Source of the DNA: Alphaproteobacteria bacterium | GTDB taxonomy: Bacteria; Pseudomonadota; Alphaproteobacteria; Acetobacterales; Acetobacteraceae | Reading direction: 5' to 3' | Length of the DNA: 64,000 bases | Assembly: GCA_017307285.1 (NCBI GenBank) | Contig: JAFKFI010000065.1 | Span: 28,199-92,198 of the forward strand | In this document: piece by piece, positions 1 through 8,708 of the stretch | How the letters are laid out: each line of letters begins with the position of its first letter | Numbering within the stretch: position 1 is the first letter of the stretch | The notes under the pieces: generated by a model | What the model was told of the DNA's origin: nothing | Databases searched by the model: none | The model's input: only the letters and a program-made list of their open reading frames with translations | Translations under genes and position numbers: made by a program

Positions 1-186
1 GAAGGTCTTGCCCTTCGGCGGCCGGCGCAGGCCCGGTACCGCCTCCATCTCCTCGCGGCTCTCGAACAGCTTCATTCCGATCGGCAAGGTGCGCAGGCGG
101 AGCAGCTGATCGAGCTGCGCCGCGAGCTCCGCGATCGTCTTGGCGTCGGGCTGGCTGGCCTTGGTGTCGGTCAATGCATCGGGCAT
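1..186 (-). CDS. DUF169 family protein (partial, C-terminus off window)
   Basis: This is the N-terminal 62 codons of a minus-strand gene that runs off the left edge. After a short polar leader the residues read LDQLLRLRTLPIGMKLFE, which I recognise as the start of DUF169 proteins; their biochemical role is not established. The ATG at 184-186 is preceded by GAGGA at good spacing, and the gene lies 10 nt downstream of the MaoC gene, so the two are probably co-transcribed. The family assignment rests on this short stretch only. Confidence 0.7.
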   Translation of the reverse strand, partial: MPDALTDTKASQPDAKTIAELAAQLDQLLRLRTLPIGMKLFESREEMEAVPGLRRPPKGKTF

Positions 187-196
187 GGCGAATTCC

Positions 197-646
197 TCAA
201 TCGTAAGCGAGGGAGATTGTCTCGGCGACCAGCGCAGGTCGGGATTGGCCTTCGATCTCGACCGTGCTGTCGAAGATGAGCCGCTGGCCGCCCTCGATCG
301 GCTCGACCGCCTTCAGCTTCTGGTTCAGCCGCACCCGCGAGCCGACCTGCACCGGGTTGGTGAAGCGCACCCGGTTGGAGCCGTAATTGATGCCGCGCGA
401 GGATTTGCGGATACGGAAGGTCGAGAGCCGGGGCAACAGCGACAGCGTAAGAAAGCCGTGCGCGATTGTCTTGCCGCCAGGCATCTCCTTCTTTGCGCGT
501 TCGACATCGACATGGATCCATTGGTGATCGCCGGTCGCATCGGCGAACAGGTCGATCATTGCCTGGTCGATCAGGACCCATTCGCTGGTCCCGATGTCCT
601 TTCCGATATGCGCCGCCATGTCGGCCGGCTTCTCGACTTCCAGCAC
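197..646 (-). CDS. MaoC-like (R)-specific enoyl-CoA hydratase
   Basis: A 149-residue single hot-dog-domain protein. MaoC family members hydrate 2-enoyl-CoA thioesters in the cytoplasm. The hallmark is seen near residues 35-70: FADATGDHQWIHVD carries the catalytic Asp/His pair and is followed by the AHGFLTLSLLP segment. The start codon is GTG, with GGAGG seven bases upstream. It is divergent from the CoA-transferase genes and upstream of the DUF169 gene. Together with the SDR and HisD-like dehydrogenase nearby this suggests catabolism of a CoA-activated acid; the substrate is unknown. Confidence 0.88.
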   Translation of the reverse strand: MLEVEKPADMAAHIGKDIGTSEWVLIDQAMIDLFADATGDHQWIHVDVERAKKEMPGGKTIAHGFLTLSLLPRLSTFRIRKSSRGINYGSNRVRFTNPVQVGSRVRLNQKLKAVEPIEGGQRLIFDSTVEIEGQSRPALVAETISLAYD

Positions 647-775
647 CTTACGTCCTCCAGCGCGTTGCCCCGCGGATTATGGACCAGATCGGCGCCGGGG
701 ACACAATCGGTCCCACCGCTTGACACCCCGGACGCCCGCCCGTGCAATGCCGTCGCGCAGCCAGGCGGGGGGACG

Positions 776-1504
776 ATGGCGCTGAAGAACAAGGTTCATC
801 CAGGTTTCCTGGAGGCGATCCGCGACATCCCGGATGGGGCGACCATCGGTTTCGGCGGCTTCGCACTCCCTGGCCTGCCCGGCAACCTGATCCTGGCATT
901 GGCCGAACAAGGGGCGAAGGACCTGACCCTGGTGGCCAATACCACCGGCGGGACGCGCAACGACCCCGGCATCGGGATGCTGGTGGCGCGCGGGCAGGTG
1001 CGCAAGGCGATCTGCGCCTTCACCGCCGCCACGCGCGCCTCGCAGAAGCTGCCTTTCACCGAATTCTACGAAGCGGGCAAAGTCGAAGCCGAGCTGGTCC
1101 CGCAAGGCACGCTGGCTGAGCGGATGCGCGCCGCCGGTGCCGGGATACCGGCCTTCTACACGCCGACCGCCGTGGGCACCGAGTTGGCCGAGGGGCGCGA
1201 GACGCGGATATTCGGCGGGCGGGAATATCTGCTCGAGGAGGCTTTGCCGCTCGACTACGCCTTCGTGCGGGCCTGGCGGGCCGACACGTTCGGCAATCTG
1301 CAGTACCGGCGTTCGCAGCGGAATTTCAATCCGGTGCTGGCGATGGCCGCTCGGATCACCGTCGCCGAGGTCGAGGAGGAGATTCTGCCGCTGGGCGCGA
1401 TCGACCCCGATCAAGTCCACACCGCCGGCGTGTTCGTCGGCCGCGTGGTGCGCATTCCGCCCGCGCCTGACGGATGGTGGCCGCAGCAGCCTGGGAGTCA
1501 TTGA
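776..1504 (+). CDS. 3-oxoacid CoA-transferase subunit A
   Basis: A 242-residue class I CoA-transferase alpha subunit, which moves CoA from succinyl-CoA or another acyl-CoA to a 3-oxoacid as a heterodimer with the next gene product. The N-terminal GATIGFGGFALPGLPGNLI matches the conserved GGFG...P loop of these subunits, and EAVGTxLAEG- and YLLEEALPLDYA-like segments follow. I chose the ATG at 776 because GGCGGGGGG lies just before it and the family begins near this point; the longer open frame upstream only shadows the MaoC gene. The stop is one base before the subunit B start. Confidence 0.9.
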   Translation: MALKNKVHPGFLEAIRDIPDGATIGFGGFALPGLPGNLILALAEQGAKDLTLVANTTGGTRNDPGIGMLVARGQVRKAICAFTAATRASQKLPFTEFYEAGKVEAELVPQGTLAERMRAAGAGIPAFYTPTAVGTELAEGRETRIFGGREYLLEEALPLDYAFVRAWRADTFGNLQYRRSQRNFNPVLAMAARITVAEVEEEILPLGAIDPDQVHTAGVFVGRVVRIPPAPDGWWPQQPGSH

Positions 1505-1505
1505 G

Positions 1506-2171
1506 ATGAGCGACAGCATCGGACTGACCCGCCAGCAAATGGCCGACCGCATCGCACATCTTTTCGAGGATGGCTGGATCGTCAATCTCGGCGTCGGGAT
1601 GCCGACGCTGTGCTCGAACACGGATATTGGCGAGACCGATATCATCTATCATTCCGAGAATGGCGTGATCGGCTACGGTCCGATCGCGCCCGCCGGCGGA
1701 GAGGACCTGCACCTGGTCAATGCCGGCGGCCAATACGTCACGCTGCGGCCGGGTGCCGCGGTGGTGCACCACGCCGACAGCTTCGCGATGATCCGCGCCG
1801 GCCGCATCGACGTGACGGTGCTCGGCGCCTACGAGGTCGCGTGCAACGGCGACTTCGCCAACTGGAAGGTGGCCGGCGCCAAGGGCGGCGGCATCGGCGG
1901 CGCGATGGACCTGGCGGTAGGCGCCAAGAACGTGTTTCTCATCCTGGAGCACACCACGCGTAACGGCGCCCCCCGTCTGGTGCGCGAATGCGCGATTCCG
2001 GCAACGGCGCGCGGCGTGGTGAAGAAGGTGATGACCAATTACGGCCTCTTCGAGCCGGTCGGGACGGCGTTCCGGCTGCTGGAAATCGCGCCGGGGATCG
2101 AAGTCGAGCAGGTGCGCGCCAGGACTGGGGCGGAACTCGTCGTTGCCGATGATCTTCGCCAGGTGGGATAG
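1506..2171 (+). CDS. 3-oxoacid CoA-transferase subunit B
   Basis: A 221-residue class I CoA-transferase beta subunit. The HSENGVIGYGP motif near residue 49 carries the catalytic glutamate that forms the glutamyl-CoA intermediate, and GGGIGGAMDLAVGAKNV is the usual second signature. It starts one base after the alpha subunit stop, so the pair is translationally coupled. Members act in ketone-body, beta-ketoadipate or amino-acid catabolism; the local MaoC, SDR and HisD-like genes do not settle which. It ends two bases from the convergent SDR gene. Confidence 0.92.
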   Translation: MSDSIGLTRQQMADRIAHLFEDGWIVNLGVGMPTLCSNTDIGETDIIYHSENGVIGYGPIAPAGGEDLHLVNAGGQYVTLRPGAAVVHHADSFAMIRAGRIDVTVLGAYEVACNGDFANWKVAGAKGGGIGGAMDLAVGAKNVFLILEHTTRNGAPRLVRECAIPATARGVVKKVMTNYGLFEPVGTAFRLLEIAPGIEVEQVRARTGAELVVADDLRQVG

Positions 2172-2172
2172 A

Positions 2173-2949
2173 TCAGCCGGCCGTCCACCCTCCATCGACC
2201 ACCAGCGCCGCCCCGGTCATCAGCGCCGAGGCGTCGCTGGCGAGGAACAGGATGGCCCCCATCAGATCCTCCACCTGCCCGACGCGCCCGAGCTTGATCT
2301 TCGACAGCACGTAGCTCTGGAACTCGGGATTAGCGAGGAAGGTGCGGGCGAGCGGCGTCTCGATGAAGGTAGGGCCCAGCGTGTTCACCCGGATGCCGTG
2401 CGGCCCGAGTTCCATCGCCATCGCCTTCGTCATGCCCTCCAACGCCCATTTCGATGCGCAATACACCGTACGCAGCGGCCCGCCGACATGGCCCATCTGC
2501 GACGAGACGTTGATCAGCGAGCCCGCCTTGCCGGCCGCGACCAGCTTTCGCGCCACCGCCTGCGCCACGAAGAACGCCGCGCGCACGTTGAGTTCCATGA
2601 TCGCGTCGTAGTCCTCGACCTGTACGTCGAGCACATGCGCCGGACGATTGGTGCCGGCATTGTTCACCAGCACGTCGAACGGCGCCGCCGCCTGGATCGC
2701 GTGCGTGACCGCGTCGACATCCGTCACGTCGAGCAGCAAGGTCTCCGCCGCCCCGCCCTCCTCACGGATCGCCTCGGCCGCCGCGCCGATCTCGCCGATC
2801 GTGCGCGCCGCCAAGGTGACATGCGCGCCCGCCTCGGCCAGCGCAGCAGCGGCGGCAAGACCGATGCCACGCCCAGCCCCCGTCACCAATGCGCGCTTGC
2901 CATCGAGGCAAAACGAGGGCGTGCGCGGCAATTTGCGATCTGGGCTCAT
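2173..2949 (-). CDS. SDR family NAD(P)-dependent oxidoreductase
   Basis: A 258-residue classical short-chain dehydrogenase/reductase. It shows the cofactor motif TGAGRGIG near residue 20, NNAG in the middle, a catalytic Ser in [12 protein letters not shown], the [11 protein letters not shown] segment with catalytic Tyr and Lys, and a C-terminal VVDGGWTAG. The ATG at 2947-2949 overlaps the stop of the upstream HisD-like gene (ATGA), so the longer open frame is not used. It probably oxidises or reduces an intermediate handled by the HisD-like enzyme; the substrate is unknown. Confidence 0.9.
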   Translation of the reverse strand: MSPDRKLPRTPSFCLDGKRALVTGAGRGIGLAAAAALAEAGAHVTLAARTIGEIGAAAEAIREEGGAAETLLLDVTDVDAVTHAIQAAAPFDVLVNNAGTNRPAHVLDVQVEDYDAIMELNVRAAFFVAQAVARKLVAAGKAGSLINVSSQMGHVGGPLRTVYCASKWALEGMTKAMAMELGPHGIRVNTLGPTFIETPLARTFLANPEFQSYVLSKIKLGRVGQVEDLMGAILFLASDASALMTGAALVVDGGWTAG

Positions 2950-4253
2950 TCGGCCGCCGTCGCGTACGGGATGTTGCGCCCGCCGTAGCGACGCACACGT
3001 AGATTGGCTTGCTCCGCGTGAGCGACGAAGCCCTCCAACATGCAGAGCCGCGAGCAATATTCCCCGACCATCGCGGAGGCTTCGTCGGTGAGCACGCGCT
3101 GATACGTCACGGTCTTGAGAAATTTGCCTACCCAGAGCCCGCCAGTGTAGCGGGCCGCCCTCTTGGTCGGCAGCGTATGATTGGTGCCGATCACCTTGTC
3201 GCCATATGCGACGTTGGTCCGCGGCCCGAGGAACAGCGCGCCGTAGTTGCGCATATTGGCGAGGAAATACTCGGGATCGCGCGTCATTACCTGCACGTGC
3301 TCGGAGGCAATGCGGTCCGCCTCGCGCACCATCTCCGCGTCATCCTCACAGACGATCACCTCGCCGCAATCCTCCCACGCACGACGCGCGATCGGCGCGG
3401 TCGGCAGGATAGCGAGCAGCCGCTCCACCTCGGCGATCGTCGCGCGTGCCAAGGATTCCGACGTGGTAAGCAGCACCGCCGGCGAGGTCGGGCCGTGCTC
3501 GGCCTGGCCGAGCAGGTCCGTCGCGCACATCTCGGCGTCTACCGTGTCGTCGGCGATCACCAGTGTTTCGGTGGGTCCGGCGAACAGGTCGATGCCGACC
3601 CGCCCGAAGAGCTGCCGCTTGGCCTCCGCGACATAGGCGTTGCCTGGCCCGACGAGCATGTCGACCTTGGCGATCGTCTCGGTGCCGAGCGCCATCGCGC
3701 CCACCGCCTGCACGCCGCCGAGGCAATAAATCACGTCGGCCCCTGCGAGATGCTGCGCCGCCACGATGGCGGCCGCAGGCTTACCCTGGTAGGGCGGCGC
3801 GCAGGTCACGATCGACCCGACGCCGGCGACCTTCGCGGTGACGACTGACATATGCGCCGACGCAACCATCGGGTATTTCCCGCCCGGCACGTAGGAGCCG
3901 ATCGAACCCACCGGGATGTTCTTGTGCCCGAGCACGACCCCCGGCAGCGTCTCGATCTCGACATCCCGCAGCGCCGCCCGCTGCGCCTCGGCAAAACGGC
4001 GCACCTGGGCTTGCGCGAAGCGGATGTCGTCAAGCTCCCGCCGGGTGAGCGCGGCAAGGCAATCGCGGATTTCGGCGTCAGTCAGCCGGTAATCGCGCCG
4101 GTTCCAGCCATCGAACTTCACCGAGAGCTCGCGCACCGCCGCATCGCCGCGTTCGGCGATATCGGCGAGAATGCCCTCGACCGTGGCGCGCACCCGCGCA
4201 TCGTCCTCGACAATCGCGGCCGCGTCGCGGCCCCGTTTGAGATAGCGTGCCAT
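2946..4253 (-). CDS. HisD-family dehydrogenase, HpsN-like
   Basis: A 435-residue histidinol-dehydrogenase-fold protein. [10 protein letters not shown] carries the conserved Gln and His metal or catalytic residues, and [13 protein letters not shown] and [19 protein letters not shown] follow. These replace the SAGPSE and NHVLPT...SGL forms of biosynthetic HisD and match the catabolic branch typified by sulfopropanediol 3-dehydrogenase (HpsN). It is not near any other his gene, which supports a catabolic role. I chose the ATG at 4251-4253 because GGAGG precedes it by seven bases. Oxidation of a polar diol or hydroxy-sulfonate is plausible but unproven. Confidence 0.8.
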   Translation of the reverse strand: MARYLKRGRDAAAIVEDDARVRATVEGILADIAERGDAAVRELSVKFDGWNRRDYRLTDAEIRDCLAALTRRELDDIRFAQAQVRRFAEAQRAALRDVEIETLPGVVLGHKNIPVGSIGSYVPGGKYPMVASAHMSVVTAKVAGVGSIVTCAPPYQGKPAAAIVAAQHLAGADVIYCLGGVQAVGAMALGTETIAKVDMLVGPGNAYVAEAKRQLFGRVGIDLFAGPTETLVIADDTVDAEMCATDLLGQAEHGPTSPAVLLTTSESLARATIAEVERLLAILPTAPIARRAWEDCGEVIVCEDDAEMVREADRIASEHVQVMTRDPEYFLANMRNYGALFLGPRTNVAYGDKVIGTNHTLPTKRAARYTGGLWVGKFLKTVTYQRVLTDEASAMVGEYCSRLCMLEGFVAHAEQANLRVRRYGGRNIPYATAAE

Positions 4254-4325
4254 TGTCGTCCCTCCGAAGCCCAGCACGCCGTTTGTCGCCCATTCCGGCG
4301 GAAAGGAACAGGGCAGGCCTGACGT

Positions 4326-5414
4326 TCAGGCCACCGCCACGGCCCGACGCTCAGCCCGCTCCAGCACCAGGCGTTCGAGATCTCGCGCCCGGTGCGCGGC
4401 GGTGTGCTCGGCCAGCACGCGTTTTCGTCCGGCAAGGCCGATCGCCTTCCGCCGCTGCTCGGGCAGTGCCAGCGCGCTGAGGACCTGCTCGGGCGTGTGC
4501 GCGATGACGATTTCGCGGCTCAGCCGGAACAGTGTGTCCAGGCCGTCCCACGGATCGGAGATGATCGGCACCCCACAGGACGCCGCCTCGAACAGCCGCA
4601 CGCTCGGACTATGGCCGGCGGCCACCATATCCGCGCGCGTCACGTTCAAGGTCCAGCCAAGGCTCGAATAGAAGGTTGCGTGTTCCGCCGGAGGCAGGTG
4701 CTCCATGCGCTCGACGTTCTCCGGCCACTGGATATCGGCGGGATAGAGCGGCCCGGCGACCACGAAGCGGCGACGCGGCGCGCGGCGTGCCGGTTCCAGC
4801 AGCAGCCGATCGAGTACCGGTTGGCGATCGGGGCTATAGGTGCCGAGATAACCCAAATCCCAGCGCCGGGCCGCTTCGACAGCCGTGTACAGCCGGGGAT
4901 CGACCGAGCAATACAGCGCATGCGCGCTGCGAGCGCCGAACTGGCGTTCCAGCCGACGCAAGGTCGGGCCGCCGGTGAAAGACAAGTACAGATCGAAGCC
5001 TGGAATGGCAGCGGGCGCGAGATATTCGTGATCGCCCGCCACCAGTTTCGCCAAGGTAACGGGCGTGTCGATGTCGTAGAATGCCACCACCCCGCCGGCA
5101 CGTTGTTGCACGAGCTCCGCGACGGCGACGCCCTCCGGGACATAGGAGCCGACCACCACCGCATCGGCGGTCGCGATCGCCTCGCGCCAGCGATCCAACT
5201 CCGCCACCTCGCGATAGAACGCCAATTCGCAGAAATCAGGCCGCGCCATATCGCGATGTTCGGCGTACCAGGGCTGCTCGCGTTCGAGGAACAGAATGTC
5301 GTGGCCCCGGCTAGCGAGCGCGTGGAGCAGCGCGCGATAGGTCGTCGCGTGACCGTTGCCCCAGGACGAGCTGAGGCTCAGGCCGAGAAAGACGAAGCGC
5401 AGCCTCTGCCTCAT
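4326..5414 (-). CDS. CgeB-like glycosyltransferase, paralog 1
   Basis: A 362-residue GT-B glycosyltransferase of the CgeB/spore-maturation-like type. The N-terminal segment FLGLSLSSSWGNGHATTYR is followed by a Rossmann half. The C-terminal half ends in VRLFEAASCGVPIISDPWDG, the usual acceptor/donor binding block. It is the last gene of a seven-gene overlapping minus-strand run and overlaps its upstream neighbour by ATGA. It is paralogous to the next two genes, which suggests successive sugar additions to one glycan. Donor and acceptor are unknown. Confidence 0.82.
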   Translation of the reverse strand: MRQRLRFVFLGLSLSSSWGNGHATTYRALLHALASRGHDILFLEREQPWYAEHRDMARPDFCELAFYREVAELDRWREAIATADAVVVGSYVPEGVAVAELVQQRAGGVVAFYDIDTPVTLAKLVAGDHEYLAPAAIPGFDLYLSFTGGPTLRRLERQFGARSAHALYCSVDPRLYTAVEAARRWDLGYLGTYSPDRQPVLDRLLLEPARRAPRRRFVVAGPLYPADIQWPENVERMEHLPPAEHATFYSSLGWTLNVTRADMVAAGHSPSVRLFEAASCGVPIISDPWDGLDTLFRLSREIVIAHTPEQVLSALALPEQRRKAIGLAGRKRVLAEHTAAHRARDLERLVLERAERRAVAVA

Positions 5415-6505
5415 GCCGCAACCGCCCCGCGCTTTTGCGCCAGCGCATCCGTCAGCAGTCGATGCACGGTCTCGGCACGTTGCGCGTAGGTGTGATCCGC
5501 CAACACGCGTCGCATGGCGCGCGTACCGATCCGCCGCGCGCGCTCAGACGTAAGAGTGTCGAGATGGGCGGCGACATCGGCACCATCGCGCGCCACCAGG
5601 ATTTCCTCTTCGGGCCGCAGGAACAGCTCGATCCCCTCCCATGCGTCGGTGATGAGGCAGGCCCCCACGCCGGCGGCCTCGAACACGCGCGTCGCCGGCG
5701 AAAACCCGACCTCCGCCATGCTGTCGCGCGCCACGTTGAGCACCGCAAGCGCCGAGGAGTTGAAACTATTGTGCGCAGCGGTCGGCACGTGGCCGATCGC
5801 ACGGACATTTCCCGGCATCGCCTTGTCGCCCCAGCCGGCCCCGCCGAGCAAGAAGCGGCGGTCGGGGAGTGCGACGGCGGGATCGAGAAAGAATGCATCG
5901 ATCCGCGCCTCGCGGTCCGGCAGCCGATTGGCAAGCAGGGACAGGTCGGCAGCGAACGCAGGCTCGGGACGCGCCGGATGATGCGTCTCCGGATCAAGCG
6001 CGTTGTAGATCGGCACGCAGGTCCGCGCGCCGAAGCCGCGATAGGCAGCGACCACGGGTGGCCCGCCGCCATAGGTCAGCACCATGTCGAGCGAGCGCAG
6101 CGCCTCGTGCAGAGGATGCGTGGGATCGGCGCGCAGCGCGGCGAGCGTCGCCGGTGCATCCACATCCCAGAACACGCGTAGCGCGCCGGGCGCGGCCGCT
6201 GCGATGGTGCCCGCCAGCAGTTCGTCATCAAACACGCCGACACCACTTGCCTTCACCACCACGTCGGCCCACGCGGCCTCTGCCATCACGCGCCGCAGCG
6301 CGTCTTCGGTCGCCTCGTAGACGATGACACGTGCCCAATCGGGCGGCTCGATGTCGCGATGCTGCTGCCGCTCGAAGGCGTCGGGTTCATAAAAAGTGAT
6401 ACGATGACCGAGCCGCGCCAGCGCGCCGAGCAGGCCGCGATAATAGGTCGCGGCACCGTTCCAATACGACGACAGCAGGCTCGAACCGTAGAATGCAATG
6501 TTCAT
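5411..6505 (-). CDS. CgeB-like glycosyltransferase, paralog 2
   Basis: A 364-residue paralog of the flanking CgeB-like proteins. It starts MNIAFYGSSLLSSYWNGAA and carries TRVFEAAGVGACLITDAWEG near the C-terminus. The ATG at 6503-6505 overlaps the stop of the upstream gene by one base (TGATG), which fixes the start; the longer frame reads into the neighbour. Cytoplasmic GT-B enzyme; sugar specificity cannot be read from the sequence. Confidence 0.82.
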   Translation of the reverse strand: MNIAFYGSSLLSSYWNGAATYYRGLLGALARLGHRITFYEPDAFERQQHRDIEPPDWARVIVYEATEDALRRVMAEAAWADVVVKASGVGVFDDELLAGTIAAAAPGALRVFWDVDAPATLAALRADPTHPLHEALRSLDMVLTYGGGPPVVAAYRGFGARTCVPIYNALDPETHHPARPEPAFAADLSLLANRLPDREARIDAFFLDPAVALPDRRFLLGGAGWGDKAMPGNVRAIGHVPTAAHNSFNSSALAVLNVARDSMAEVGFSPATRVFEAAGVGACLITDAWEGIELFLRPEEEILVARDGADVAAHLDTLTSERARRIGTRAMRRVLADHTYAQRAETVHRLLTDALAQKRGAVAA

Positions 6506-7605
6506 CAGGCGGCCACCGGTTCGCGGAGCTGTGCGACGATGCGCAGGAGCTCGCTCACACGATGCGCGCAGGTGTGCCGCGATCGAATGGTCTCCAGCCC
6601 GCTCGCGGCGAGCGAGGCACGCAAGCCGGGGTCGTGGGTCAGCGCCCGCAAATGGTGGTGCATGGTGTCGCCATCCTTCGCCACGAGATAGTCCTGGCCA
6701 GGCCGGAACAATTCCTCGGAATCCTGCCACGGCGCCGAGAGCAACGGGATGCCGCAGGCGAGCGCCTCAAAGACGCGAATCGTCGGGATGCCCGGCAACG
6801 CATTGGCATAGTAGCGGCGCGGCACGTGCACGGTCGCCATATGACGCGCGAACACTTCCGGGGCCCGCGCGTTGGGCAGCCAACCATGATAACGCGCGCT
6901 GAATCGCACCAGAGAGGCCAGCGCGTCCTCGGGGTAGCGCACGCCGTGGACATCGAGCAGCAAGCCGGCCCGTGCGACCGGTTCCAGGAGGAATTCGCGC
7001 AGCTCTCTGGTCCGCTCCCCGTCTCCCCAGTTGCCGATCCATACCGCGCCGGCACGCACACCCTCGTTTGCCGGCGGCCGAAACAGCCTCGTGTCCGCCG
7101 CCTCGTGCCAGACGAACGCGCGCGCTCCCCATCCGCGCTTGCGATACACCTCCGCGAGCGACGCGCCGAAGGCGAGAACACCGTCGAAACCCGTCAGATC
7201 GAGTGCATCGAGTGCCGCCGGATCGCTGACGCCGCGATGGTGGGTGTCGTGAAACAGCAGCGTGAAGCGGGCGCCGCGCTTGCGCTGCCGGCCGAGAGCC
7301 GCGACCAGCGAAGGATCGGTCCACTCATGCGCGATAACCAGATCGGCCCCGTGCGTCGCTTCCGTCAGATCGAATTCGGGCCCGTACGGCGTCGAGCGCA
7401 GCTCGGGAAAGTCTCGCGCGAACCGCTCGAACGGCGCGGCCCCGTGGTCCGCCAGCAGGTTCACGCGGCTCCAACCGTCGACCGGCTCGAACACGCGCAC
7501 CTCATGGGTGCGCGCCAATAACTCACGCGTGATCCCGCGCAGGAAATGTGCATTTCCGTGGTTCCAGCAGGACACCAGCGAGTGGGCGAAGACGACGATT
7601 CGCAT
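6505..7605 (-). CDS. CgeB-like glycosyltransferase, paralog 3
   Basis: A 366-residue GT-B protein beginning MRIVVFAHSLVSCWNHGNA, with the C-terminal block IRVFEALACGIPLLSAPWQD. Together with the two downstream genes it forms a tandem triplet of related glycosyltransferases. The start overlaps the upstream stop by one base (TAATG). A nucleotide-diphospho-sugar donor in the cytoplasm is expected from the family; the acceptor is unknown. Confidence 0.82.
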   Translation of the reverse strand: MRIVVFAHSLVSCWNHGNAHFLRGITRELLARTHEVRVFEPVDGWSRVNLLADHGAAPFERFARDFPELRSTPYGPEFDLTEATHGADLVIAHEWTDPSLVAALGRQRKRGARFTLLFHDTHHRGVSDPAALDALDLTGFDGVLAFGASLAEVYRKRGWGARAFVWHEAADTRLFRPPANEGVRAGAVWIGNWGDGERTRELREFLLEPVARAGLLLDVHGVRYPEDALASLVRFSARYHGWLPNARAPEVFARHMATVHVPRRYYANALPGIPTIRVFEALACGIPLLSAPWQDSEELFRPGQDYLVAKDGDTMHHHLRALTHDPGLRASLAASGLETIRSRHTCAHRVSELLRIVAQLREPVAA

Positions 7606-8708
7606 TACGCCACCGACGCAACTGGGTTGCGTGGCAGCACAGCGCGATAAACCGCCTCGGTTCCCTCGACCATTGCCTCCACGGTGTAGCTCCGCGCGCG
7701 TTCGCGCGCGAGCGCACCATGTCGCGCGGCGATTTCCGGATCATCGATCAATCGCCCCAGGCTGCGCAGCCATTCGTCCTCCGAGCGCGGCGTGACGAAC
7801 AGCGCCGGGCCGTCCCACAACTCGCGGAAGGTCGGAATGTCCGACAGCACCAACGACATGCCGGACTGCGCGGCCTCAAGCACGCCGAGGCCGAACGGCT
7901 CGTAGAGCGCGGGTGCGGCGAATATCGTCATTTCAGCGTAGCGTGCCTGCAATGTCGCCTCATCGAGTTCGTCAAGCCAATGCAGGTTCTGGAACGAAAC
8001 CGCAGCGCCATTCGGCCCCTTCATCGGTCCGGCCGCGTAGATGGGCGCGTGAAGGCGGTTCGCCACCCTGTCGAGGGTCACGACATTCTTTCCGTCGTCC
8101 CACAACCGCCCAACCGTCAGAACCGCGAGTTGCCGCGTCGCGCGCGTCTCGGGTGGCGCGCGGCGACCGTTATGAATAACCGTGATCACAATATCGTCGC
8201 CGTATGTTGCGCGGAGCAGGTCAGCGAATGCGTAGCTCGGTGCGATCACCGCCTCCGACGCCCGCAAACCACGCGCGGTCGCGGCCACGCGCCAGGCGAA
8301 ATCGTCCGGCAGATCGGTGCCGCGCACCGCGCGCCACCACGTGCCGAGACAGGAATGCGCGACCGACACCACCGGCACCGGCCAGCGCGTCAGTCCCGCG
8401 AAAGCCGGGGCGTGAAGCTGCACCAGCTCTGCCCCGATGCACGACGCGAGGCCGGAAAGTTCGCTAGAGGCTCGTGCAAGTGCCTGTTCATTGTCAGCCG
8501 TCCAGTCGAGCGGAAGGCCGGTCTCGATCAGCCGCACGATGTCACACGCCTCGGCGCGCTGTGCGTCGGTCGGCGGCGGACCCAGCACCGCCAATACCGT
8601 CTCGGTGCCGTGCGCCACCAACCCGCCCGCCAACTCCAGCGCGTATCGCCATACTCCGCCTACCGCGTCGGCGGTAAGCATCACGCGGCGCGGGCTCACG
8701 GCAGGCAT
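7605..8708 (-). CDS. GT4-family glycosyltransferase
   Basis: A 367-residue retaining GT-B glycosyltransferase. The N-terminus MLTADAVGGVWRYALELA resembles GT4 and starch-synthase-like enzymes with the GGV loop. TVGRLWDDGKNV marks the start of the C-terminal domain, and the EPFGLGVLEAAQSG segment holds the E-x7-E donor-binding glutamates. It overlaps the upstream radical SAM gene by 13 nt and abuts the CgeB-like triplet. Probably adds one sugar of the same oligosaccharide. Confidence 0.85.
   Translation of the reverse strand: MPAVSPRRVMLTADAVGGVWRYALELAGGLVAHGTETVLAVLGPPPTDAQRAEACDIVRLIETGLPLDWTADNEQALARASSELSGLASCIGAELVQLHAPAFAGLTRWPVPVVSVAHSCLGTWWRAVRGTDLPDDFAWRVAATARGLRASEAVIAPSYAFADLLRATYGDDIVITVIHNGRRAPPETRATRQLAVLTVGRLWDDGKNVVTLDRVANRLHAPIYAAGPMKGPNGAAVSFQNLHWLDELDEATLQARYAEMTIFAAPALYEPFGLGVLEAAQSGMSLVLSDIPTFRELWDGPALFVTPRSEDEWLRSLGRLIDDPEIAARHGALARERARSYTVEAMVEGTEAVYRAVLPRNPVASVA

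Noticed and set aside
140..775. Long plus-strand open frame extending the CoA-transferase alpha subunit upstream
   Set aside because: It is the antisense shadow of the MaoC gene; the family begins at the ATG at 776.
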